Positions 1 through 5,144 of a stretch of DNA of 5,612 nt are shown in pieces. The stretch comes from Prevotellaceae bacterium UBA7017 (GTDB lineage Bacteria; Bacteroidota; Bacteroidia; Bacteroidales; Bacteroidaceae). A program made the position numbers and the translations under genes. The DNA is taken from contig DJWZ01000063.1 of the NCBI GenBank assembly GCA_002449535.1, positions 1 through 5,612 on the forward strand, read 5' to 3'. How positions within the stretch are numbered: position 1 is the first letter of the stretch; each line of letters begins with the position of its first letter. Below the pieces are notes generated by a model. That model saw only the letters and a program-made list of their open reading frames with translations, was not told where the DNA came from and did no database searches.

Positions 1-5
1 GCCCC

Positions 6-620
6 ATGAACTATACCGGCTACGTCGCCGAAAGAGACGTAAGCATCTACGACAGCGACAGCAAGGGCTACAAGATGAGATGGCACAACGACTACATGAA
101 CAACATGTATTTCCCGCCAAACCAGTACATCACGGAGCTCTACTCCTCTGAATACAAGATAAACCCCAACATGAAACGCGTCATAGACCTGCTGGAGATG
201 CGCACGGCACCGCGTACAGAAAACAAGCTCTACGGCTGCTGGCGCAGAATCGGCATAATGACGAAAGTAGAGGGCATGGACATGCTGATGACCGGCCCCT
301 ACGACTTCCACCAGATATTCGACAAAAACGTATATCTCCACATCTATGAACTGAACGCAGACAGGATGAACATCTGCTGCATCATGCGCCCCATAACATA
401 CCTCTCTGACGAACTGATAATACAATTTGACAGAAGAAAGAAGATAGAATGGTTGGACGACAACACCTTCAAGCTGCGCTTCGACCGTGGTGACGGAACC
501 ATAGTGACGGAACTCTGGAAACGCTCCGGACTGCCGAAAAGATACCAGCAAAACTTCGGCACAGACATACCTATATATGACATGCCGGAGAATCCGCTGC
601 CAAATGTCTTTGAACAATAA
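6..620 (+). CDS. Hypothetical protein, C-terminal part or whole (possible lipocalin-like repeat protein)
   Basis: I do not recognise this protein with confidence. The frame is open from the left edge of the window (the codon before the ATG is CCC), so the ATG at 6 may be internal and the real start may lie upstream. It has no signal peptide or membrane segment in view. Residues 75-190 look like one compact domain: LYGCWRRIGI at 75-84, then alternating hydrophobic and charged strands, ending in WLDDNTFKLRF (149-159) and GTIVTELWKRSGLP (164-177). The Gly-x-Trp opening followed by beta strands resembles the small lipocalin-like domains (DUF4488 type) of Bacteroidetes proteins; this is recollection, not a search result. 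Residues 1-65 could be the end of a preceding copy of such a domain, which would fit a longer protein. Codon use (AAC, ATA, CTC, GAC) looks coding throughout. The gene ends in TAA, followed by GC-rich hairpins. Confidence 0.72.
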   Translation: MNYTGYVAERDVSIYDSDSKGYKMRWHNDYMNNMYFPPNQYITELYSSEYKINPNMKRVIDLLEMRTAPRTENKLYGCWRRIGIMTKVEGMDMLMTGPYDFHQIFDKNVYLHIYELNADRMNICCIMRPITYLSDELIIQFDRRKKIEWLDDNTFKLRFDRGDGTIVTELWKRSGLPKRYQQNFGTDIPIYDMPENPLPNVFEQ

Positions 621-658
621 CTTAAAAATCTCAGGTTACCATCGGACATAAAAAACTT

Positions 659-696
659 CCCCCTCCCTCTCCTTGTCGGGGGAGAGTCAGAGGGGG
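659..696. repeat. GC-rich imperfect hairpin downstream of the first gene
   Basis: A 7-bp outer stem pairs 659-665 with 690-696. An internal loop (C666 against 687-689) follows, then a 6-bp inner stem pairs 667-672 with 681-686, around the loop 673-680. On the + strand no T-run follows. On the - strand the hairpin is followed after 3 nt by six T (complement of 650-655), which is terminator-like, but no minus-strand gene is visible to use it. It may be a copy of a dispersed intergenic element. The structure is certain; its role is not. Confidence 0.7.
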
Positions 697-697
697 C

Positions 698-800
698 GCA
701 TAGTTCCCCCGCCAAGCCCAGCAAAGGGCAAAAAGCATAATTTCAAACTCAAGCTCTGGATAAACATTCTCTATATATGCGGCGGGGGCTATGCTTTTTT
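698..800 (+). terminator. Long-stem, large-loop terminator-like structure
   Basis: GCATAG (698-703), two unpaired T, then CCCCCGCC (706-713) form a perfect complement to GGCGGGGG (781-788) and CTATGC (789-794), giving 14 bp with a 2-nt bulge. TTTTTT at 795-800 follows directly. GC-rich stem plus immediate U-run is the layout of an intrinsic terminator for the first gene. The 67-nt loop is much larger than usual and holds a small hairpin of its own (GCCC 716-719 with GGGC 726-729). It could also be a small structured RNA or the inverted repeats of a miniature element. Confidence 0.55.
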
Positions 801-808
801 ACAACAAC

Positions 809-868
809 ATTGAAAATTGAACATTGAACATTGAAAATTAAACTTGGAACATTGAAGATTGAAAATTG
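809..868 (+). repeat. Heptad repeat tract A (ATTGAAA/ATTGAAC type)
   Basis: Eight and a half consecutive 7-bp units run without phase breaks. Most read ATTGAAA or ATTGAAC; degenerate units are ATTAAAC (837-843), TTGGAAC (844-850) and ATTGAAG (851-857). The tract starts 8 bp after the T-run of the preceding terminator-like structure. A period of 7 does not fit coding sequence. Its function is unknown. It shares unit types with the tract at 1053-1108. Confidence 0.88.
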
Positions 869-877
869 CCCTTTTTC

Positions 878-957
878 CTGCAGTGCAGAGTAGGAATTTC
901 TCCCGTGCACTGAAAAAACTTTTCCTGTGCACTACAGGAAAAATTCCGACCTGTGCG
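878..957. repeat. GTGCA-motif block with nested hairpins
   Basis: GTGC recurs starting at 883, 905, 927 and 953, with spacings of 22, 22 and 26 bp; the second and third are the full palindrome GTGCAC followed by T. Two nested inverted repeats are visible. GGAATTT (893-899) pairs with AAATTCC (941-947). A 9-bp stem pairs TTTTCCTGT (920-928) with ACAGGAAAA (934-942) around a 5-nt loop; it overlaps the outer arm by two bases, so the two are partly alternative. Spacing near two helical turns could suit repeated protein binding on one DNA face, but a dispersed intergenic repeat family is equally plausible. Confidence 0.65.
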
Positions 958-1052
958 GTTGAAGAATATTCCAGAAATCGTCATAAATCAGAGATTATTT
1001 TAGTGAAAATACAAACATTTTAACACACCTGACTTTTTAAAGTGGACTCAAT

Positions 1053-1108
1053 ATTAAACATTGAACACTGAGCTTGGAACTTGAAACCTGAAACATGAAA
1101 CAAGAGAC
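1053..1108 (+). repeat. Heptad repeat tract B
   Basis: Eight exact 7-bp units, more degenerate than tract A. They begin ATTAAAC and ATTGAAC and drift through ACTGAGC, TTGGAAC, TTGAAAC, CTGAAAC and ATGAAAC to AAGAGAC. Same orientation and unit types as tract A, so the two tracts flank the 184-bp segment 869-1052 as long direct repeats. The tract abuts the coding-like tail at 1109 with no gap. Confidence 0.82.
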
Positions 1109-1213
1109 ATCGCATCGCAGATACCTATATACGCCAATGGCACTTCAACCGACCAAGGCGGTGGCGGCAGCACCAATACAGGAGGCACTGGCGGCACTGG
1201 TGACGAAAGCTAA
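1109..1213 (+). pseudogene. Remnant of a Gly/Thr/Ser-rich protein C-terminus
   Basis: This frame reads IASQIPIYANGTSTD, then a low-complexity tail of Gly, Thr, Ser and Asn, ending GTGDES and TAA at 1211-1213. The composition (GGC/GGT for Gly, ACC/ACT for Thr) and acidic ending look like a real flexible C-terminal tail of the kind found in Bacteroidales proteins such as HU-like DNA-binding proteins; that family assignment is only a guess. Upstream, the frame continues only through the heptad tract and reaches a TGA at 1082-1084, with no ATG in frame. The simplest reading is that the body of the gene was lost and the tail now sits against repeat DNA. Chance low-complexity sequence is the alternative. 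Confidence 0.4.
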
Positions 1214-1270
1214 AAATGATACTTTTCAGCAAAGAAGTCAAACCATTAACAAACATAAATCCATACAATA

Positions 1271-4200
1271 ATGAAACATCAACGACTATTATTATCCTTT
1301 GTCGCATCACTCATGGCTATCACCACATGGGCAGATGTAGAAATCAACGAGACAAACTTCCCTGACGAGAACTTCCGTAATTTCCTAAAGGAACAAGGCT
1401 ATGGCACAGACGGAGTACTGACCTCTGCTGAACTATCAACGATAACAAGTCTAAGCGTAACTTGGAAAAATATAAAGGATTTAAAGGGCATAGAGTTCTT
1501 TACAGCACTAAACTCTCTGACCTGTTCTGGCAACCAGTTTACTTCACTTGATTTGTCAAAGAATACTGCTTTGACATATCTTTATTGCCCCTATAACCAG
1601 CTGACTTCGCTTGATTTGTCAAAGAATACAGCGCTGACAAGCCTCAGTTGCTATAACAATCAACTGACTTCACTTGATGTATCTGGATGTACGGCACTGA
1701 CAAGCCTCTACTGCTACAGCAACCGGATTAAGGGCGAAGCTATGGATGCACTCATCGCAAGCCTGCCGACAATCACAAGCAGCAGCAGCTATGATGGTAG
1801 AATGCAGGTCATAGACAATTCAAGTGAAAGGAACATGATGACCATAGACCAGGTAGCGGCTGCCAAAGCAAAGGGATGGACTCCTCTGTATAATGCTGGT
1901 AGTGGTTATAGTTCTGATTGGAAGGAATATGCCGGTTACGACCCTTCGAAGGTAATTGAAATCAACGAGACAACGTTCCCTGACGAAGGCTTCCGCAACT
2001 GGCTGCTATCTCAGTCATACGGAGAAGACGGCATGCTGACAGATACAGAGATTCTCACTACAAGCATGTACATATACAGCTCGTATGATAGCAAGATTCA
2101 AAGCCTTAAAGGCATAGAATACTTTACAGAACTGACAAGCTTGTCATGCACTGGCAACAGCCTGACTTCACTTGATTTGTCGAAGAATACAAAGTTGACA
2201 AGCCTGTCATGCTACCAGAATCAGATAAGTGGTGAAGGTATGGATGCACTTATTGCGAGTCTGCCGGAAGTCAGCAATGGTGAATTGAGAATCATATATA
2301 ATTATAATGAAGGAAACGAAATGTCCACCGCGCAGGCAGCTGCCGCCAAGGCAAAAGGTTGGATACCACAGGCTTATGTTAGTGACGGAAGCTACTATTA
2401 TGAGTGGAAGGAATATGCAGGAATGGATGTTGACCCTGCATTGTTAGAAAAATTCCCTGATTCAAGATTCCGTGGCTATTTGCTCAGCCAGACTTACGGA
2501 GCTGACGGCATGATTACCGATGAAGAACTTGCAACCGTCACAAGCATCGATGTATCAAATATGAATATCAAGAGCCTTAAAGGAATCGAATATTTCACGG
2601 CACTTCAAGATTTGGAATGTGATAACAACCAGCTGACAGAACTTGATTTGTCGAAGAATACGAAGCTGACATTCCTTAATTGCTATAAAAACCAGCTGAC
2701 ATCGCTTGACCTGTCGAAGAACACATTATTATCAGATATAGACTGTTCCGACAACCAGCTGACATCGGTCAATTTGTCAGGATGCAAGAATTTGGTAGAA
2801 GTCGGTTTCTCTAACAACCAGCTTACGTCACTTGACCTGTCAGGATGTAAAGACTTGGTTGAATTTGGTTGCCATGATAACCAACTGAGTTCACTTAACC
2901 TTTCGGGATGCACTTCATTGGATAGGCTGAATTGTTACAACAACCAGTTTAAAGGTGCTGCGATGGATGCTCTGATAGCAAGCCTGCCGACGGTGCCAAT
3001 GGGTACCATGCGTGTTCTAGACAGTTATGAACTATACAAGATGCTCGGCTATGACGTGGAAGGCGTGGAAGGTGTCGGAGGCAACGAAATGACACTTGAG
3101 CAGGTTGTAGCAGCCAAGGCAAAAGGCTGGATACCATATTATAGCTCATATAGTACAAGTTCTTATGGCTGGATAGAATACATTCCAAACGACCCTTCCG
3201 GCATAGGAATCGCCATTGACGAGACAAACTTCCCTGACGAGAAATTCCGTAATATAATACTCAACACATCGTATGGGTATGACGGAGTTTTGACAACGCT
3301 GGAGGCTTCTTTGGTTAATACTATAAAAGTATCAAAACAAAAAATCCAATCACTGAAAGGCATAGAATACTTTACAGAACTTAAGGAATTAAATTGTGGT
3401 TACAACCAAATACCAACCCTTGATTTGTCCAATAATACCAAACTGAATAATGTGTACTGCTACGGCAATAATATGCTCTCTCTTAATGTGTCAAAATGTA
3501 CAGAACTGATAAGATTGGAGTGTATGGAAAATCAATTGACCACACTTGATGTATCGAATAGCCCAGCTTTGACTGGCTTATATTGCAGTGAAAATATGCT
3601 AACATCTCTTGACGTATCAAATAATACGTTATTACAAAGATTGGAATGTTACAGTAATCAGCTAACTTCGCTTGATATGTCAAAGAGTACTTTGCTACAA
3701 AGATTAGAATGTTATAGCAACCAGTTGACTTCGCTTGATTTGCCACATAATTCTGATTTGGATAGAGTGAAATGTTATGATAATCAGTTGACTTCACTTG
3801 ACGTTTCTAATAATCCTAAATTGTGGTTATTGAATTGCTATAACAATAAACTTACTTCAATCAATGTATCAGAATGTACAGCATTGACGTCTCTTATTTG
3901 CTACCATAACCAACTCAAAGGTCCAAATATGGATGCATTTATTGAGAACCTTCCGGTAGTAAATGAAGGTGCAGAATTGGATGTCATCTATGGAGAAGAC
4001 GAAGGCAACGTTATGACCAAAAAGCAAGTAAATACCGCCTGGAATAAAATGTGGGTTCCAATGTATTATGGAAAGTCTGAATATGGTTATAATACATGGA
4101 TGGTATATTCTGGCAGTGACGATGATGTTCTTCTTGGCGATGCTAACGGTGACGGCGAGATTGGCATGCCGGATGTGATGTTCATTGTGAACTACATTCT

Positions 4201-4324
4201 GGGCACTCCTGACGCTTCGTTCAACACGGGGGCTGCCGATGCGAACCTCGACGGCGAGGTAGGCATGCCGGACGTGATGTTTATCGTGAACTATATACTG
4301 AACGGAAAGTTCCCAGAAGAATGA
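1271..4324 (+). CDS. Secreted four-module leucine-rich-repeat protein with C-terminal dockerin-like domain
   Basis: A 1017-residue exported protein, probably a surface or extracellular binding protein; the ligand is unknown. Residues 1-21 are a signal peptide (basic KHQR, hydrophobic LLLSFVASLMAITTW, likely cleavage after TWA). There is no lipobox, as the first Cys is 85. Four homologous modules follow, at about 25-230, 231-389, 390-648 and 649-949. Each has an FPDxxFRxxLL cap with a partial EF-hand-like loop, a SLKGIEYFT entry, 21-residue LRRs of the form LTSLDLSKNTxLTxLxCYxNQ, a GxxMDALIASLP exit segment, a KAKGW segment (degenerate in module 4) and a closing W-x-x-Y. The C-terminus (954-1017) has two complete dockerin-type calcium loops. 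No T9SS-type sorting domain or LPXTG motif is visible. The ATG at 1271 follows AT-rich DNA without a Shine-Dalgarno sequence and is the only start preceding the signal peptide. A strong terminator follows, suggesting a monocistronic gene. The LRR and cap pattern is familiar from Bacteroidetes and Firmicutes surface proteins. Confidence 0.95.
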   Translation: MKHQRLLLSFVASLMAITTWADVEINETNFPDENFRNFLKEQGYGTDGVLTSAELSTITSLSVTWKNIKDLKGIEFFTALNSLTCSGNQFTSLDLSKNTALTYLYCPYNQLTSLDLSKNTALTSLSCYNNQLTSLDVSGCTALTSLYCYSNRIKGEAMDALIASLPTITSSSSYDGRMQVIDNSSERNMMTIDQVAAAKAKGWTPLYNAGSGYSSDWKEYAGYDPSKVIEINETTFPDEGFRNWLLSQSYGEDGMLTDTEILTTSMYIYSSYDSKIQSLKGIEYFTELTSLSCTGNSLTSLDLSKNTKLTSLSCYQNQISGEGMDALIASLPEVSNGELRIIYNYNEGNEMSTAQAAAAKAKGWIPQAYVSDGSYYYEWKEYAGMDVDPALLEKFPDSRFRGYLLSQTYGADGMITDEELATVTSIDVSNMNIKSLKGIEYFTALQDLECDNNQLTELDLSKNTKLTFLNCYKNQLTSLDLSKNTLLSDIDCSDNQLTSVNLSGCKNLVEVGFSNNQLTSLDLSGCKDLVEFGCHDNQLSSLNLSGCTSLDRLNCYNNQFKGAAMDALIASLPTVPMGTMRVLDSYELYKMLGYDVEGVEGVGGNEMTLEQVVAAKAKGWIPYYSSYSTSSYGWIEYIPNDPSGIGIAIDETNFPDEKFRNIILNTSYGYDGVLTTLEASLVNTIKVSKQKIQSLKGIEYFTELKELNCGYNQIPTLDLSNNTKLNNVYCYGNNMLSLNVSKCTELIRLECMENQLTTLDVSNSPALTGLYCSENMLTSLDVSNNTLLQRLECYSNQLTSLDMSKSTLLQRLECYSNQLTSLDLPHNSDLDRVKCYDNQLTSLDVSNNPKLWLLNCYNNKLTSINVSECTALTSLICYHNQLKGPNMDAFIENLPVVNEGAELDVIYGEDEGNVMTKKQVNTAWNKMWVPMYYGKSEYGYNTWMVYSGSDDDVLLGDANGDGEIGMPDVMFIVNYILGTPDASFNTGAADANLDGEVGMPDVMFIVNYILNGKFPEE
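1343..4117 (+). repeat. Four tandem cap-LRR-cap modules inside the LRR gene
   Basis: Modules span about 1343-1960, 1961-2437, 2438-3214 and 3215-4117 (206, 159, 259 and 301 residues). They carry 4, 2, 6 and 9 cysteine-position rungs at 21-residue spacing, and this explains most of the length differences. The third also has an insert near residues 585-603 (DSYELYKMLGYDVEGVEGVGG region). DNA of the first cap (from about 1350) and the fourth (from about 3221) is nearly identical over more than 30 bases, and the LKGIEYFTEL stretch is nearly identical in DNA between modules 2 and 4. This indicates origin by duplication within the gene. Confidence 0.88.
3629..3754 (+). repeat. Two adjacent near-identical 63-bp LRR units
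   Basis: Residues 787-807 and 808-828 both begin LLQRLECYSNQLTSLD, 16 identical residues. Over those 48 bases the two copies differ at 8 positions and every difference is silent. The units diverge only in the last five residues (MSKST versus LPHNS). Confidence 0.9.
4130..4321 (+). other. Dockerin-like type I duplicated calcium-binding domain (C-terminus of the LRR protein)
   Basis: Two 21-residue copies (957-977 and 990-1010) match at 19 of 21 residues. Loop 1 has D957, N959, D961, G962, I964 and D968; loop 2 has D990, N992, D994, G995, V997 and D1001. These are all the ligand positions of a dockerin F-hand loop, and each is followed by a VMFIVNYIL helix. The domain could anchor the protein to a cohesin-type partner or simply act as a calcium-stabilised end cap, as proposed for many Bacteroidetes dockerin-like tails. 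By eye the DNA here is richer in GC than the AT-rich LRR array of module 4, hinting at a separately shuffled domain. Confidence 0.88.
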
Positions 4325-4421
4325 GGAGTTAAGAAATCTTGGTTGTTTTTGTCTATGTGCAACTAAACTTACGACTATCATGAGGGTTAGTAGATAAGGT
4401 TAAGTTTTTTTAGTGTGCACA

Positions 4422-4466
4422 CCCCCTCGCAGAAGTCTGTGAAGACGCCGGCGAGGGGGATTTTTT
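4422..4466 (+). terminator. Intrinsic terminator of the LRR gene
   Basis: CCCCCTCGC (4422-4430) is perfectly complementary to GCGAGGGGG (4451-4459), followed by an A and TTTTTT (4461-4466). The 20-nt loop folds further: GTCT (4435-4438) pairs with AGAC (4443-4446) around GTGA, a GNRA-type tetraloop. This is a strong rho-independent terminator about 100 bp after the stop codon. It isolates the LRR gene from the sigma operon. Confidence 0.92.
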
Positions 4467-4470
4467 GTGG

Positions 4471-4525
4471 TATTCTTGCATAGTTCATTTTATATTCTTA
4501 TTTTTGCATCATAAATGCAAGAATA
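4471..4525. repeat. Perfect 11-bp inverted repeat around the promoter, possible operator
   Basis: TATTCTTGCAT (4471-4481) and ATGCAAGAATA (4515-4525) are exact reverse complements separated by 33 bp. The left arm contains the putative -33 TTG and the right arm lies at the expected transcription start. A third related half-site is split inside (TATTCTT at 4493-4499 and TTGCAT at 4504-4509). Its TTGCAT can also pair with ATGCAA (4515-4520) as a short hairpin with a 5-nt loop. Operator half-sites or a leader hairpin are both possible. Confidence 0.6.
4476..4506 (+). promoter_or_regulatory. Bacteroidetes-type promoter for the sigma factor operon
   Basis: TATTTTTG at 4499-4506 matches the Bacteroidetes -7 consensus TAnnTTTG exactly. 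TTG at 4476-4478 lies 20 bp upstream, in the usual range for the -33 element. Transcription would begin near 4513, giving a leader of about 155 nt before the ATG at 4668. In that leader I see an 8-T run (4540-4547) and no convincing gene or riboswitch. The AT-rich setting means a chance match is possible. Confidence 0.5.
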
Positions 4526-4667
4526 TAGATAGAACGTACTTTTTTTTCTCTTCGACGTCACCTTTTGCTTTCTGGAACTGTTATATATGTGAATTGGTTC
4601 AGGCGAACGGACGTTTAGCCAAAGAGATAGAAACCGAAAAAAGAAAATGACCACACTGGCATAACCC

Positions 4668-5144
4668 ATGACACGCGAAGAATTCATAACGCTCGTGGAA
4701 CGCGAGCAGGAGTCTCTCAGAGGTTTTTTGCTCGCCCTCTGCTGCGGCAACAAGGGTGACGCCGACGACCTGGCGCAAGATACGCTGGTGAAGGCATATC
4801 TCTCTTCGACGGGCTATCAGGACAAGGGACGGTTTCGGTCGTGGCTTTTCAAGATTGCCCACAACACCTTCCTCAACCACAAGGAAAGTCTGCGCACCAC
4901 GAAGAGTATCGACGAAGCGCGAACGCTTGTCAGCAGCACGACCGCCGACGCTCCTTTCGAGCATCAGAACCTCTATCTCGCTCTACGCACCCTTCCTCCC
5001 AAGGAACGCTCTGCCATCACTTTATTCTACCTTAGCGGATATAGTATCAAGGAGATTGTAACTATTACGGAAACCTCTGAGGACGCTGTCAAAAAGCAAC
5101 TCTCACGGGGACGAGACAAATTAAAAGAAAGGCTACAACTATGA
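4668..5144 (+). CDS. ECF-type RNA polymerase sigma factor
   Basis: A 158-residue group 4 (extracytoplasmic function) sigma factor that should direct RNA polymerase to a specific promoter set. Region 2 occupies about 14-74: DADDLAQDTLVKAY (31-44) is the core-binding 2.1/2.2 helix, and FRSWLFKIAHNTFLNH (56-71) covers 2.3/2.4, which melts and reads the -10 element. A linker of about 25 residues follows. Region 4 occupies about 99-155, with LRTLPPKERSAITLFYLSGY and then the helix-turn-helix SIKEIVTITETSEDAVKKQL (126-145) that reads the -35 element. Length is typical of compact ECF factors with no extra C-terminal domain. The ATG at 4668 is the first in frame after a TAA at 4662-4664, and no clear ribosome binding site precedes it. 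It overlaps the next gene by 4 bp (ATGA), implying translational coupling with a regulator. The regulon cannot be told from sequence. Confidence 0.95.
   Translation: MTREEFITLVEREQESLRGFLLALCCGNKGDADDLAQDTLVKAYLSSTGYQDKGRFRSWLFKIAHNTFLNHKESLRTTKSIDEARTLVSSTTADAPFEHQNLYLALRTLPPKERSAITLFYLSGYSIKEIVTITETSEDAVKKQLSRGRDKLKERLQL

Noticed and set aside
1214..1270. TACTTTTC at about 1220-1227 as a -7 promoter element for the LRR gene.
   Set aside because: It misses the final G of TAnnTTTG and has no TTTG/TTG about 20 bp upstream, so I cannot place the LRR gene promoter with confidence.
1095..1271. A 58-codon + strand frame from ATG 1095 whose TAA overlaps the ATG of the LRR gene (TAATG).
   Set aside because: Its start lies inside heptad repeat DNA, its composition is driven by a frame-shifted reading of the Gly/Thr-rich tail, and no domain or ribosome binding site is visible. 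The overlap with the LRR start looks accidental, though leader-peptide coupling cannot be formally excluded.
3483..4381. Minus-strand open frames (for example 3483-3797 and 3869-4381) opposite the LRR gene.
   Set aside because: They mirror the repetitive LRR and dockerin coding sequence, show the same periodicity in antisense, and have no start signals or recognisable domains.
4365..4411. AAACTTA (4365-4371) paired with TAAGTTT (4401-4407), followed by T-rich sequence, as a first terminator after the LRR gene.
   Set aside because: The stem is only 7 AT-rich pairs around a 29-nt loop, and its T-run is partly inside the stem. The GC-rich hairpin at 4422-4459 is a far better terminator.
4413..4422. 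GTGTGCACAC, a perfect 10-bp palindrome just before the terminator, as an operator site.
   Set aside because: It lies downstream of the LRR gene, overlaps the terminator stem by one base, and has no nearby promoter for which it could be an operator. Short palindromes of this size arise by chance.
4465..4650. A 61-codon + strand frame before the sigma gene.
   Set aside because: It begins inside the terminator T-run and crosses the inverted repeat and poly-T stretch. The product is a run of Phe, Cys and Tyr from AT-rich DNA, with no credible start signal. It is best read as untranslated leader.
4599..4964. Minus-strand frame of 121 codons opposite the sigma gene.
   Set aside because: The + strand here encodes clear sigma region 2 and 4 motifs; the antisense product resembles nothing and is a shadow.
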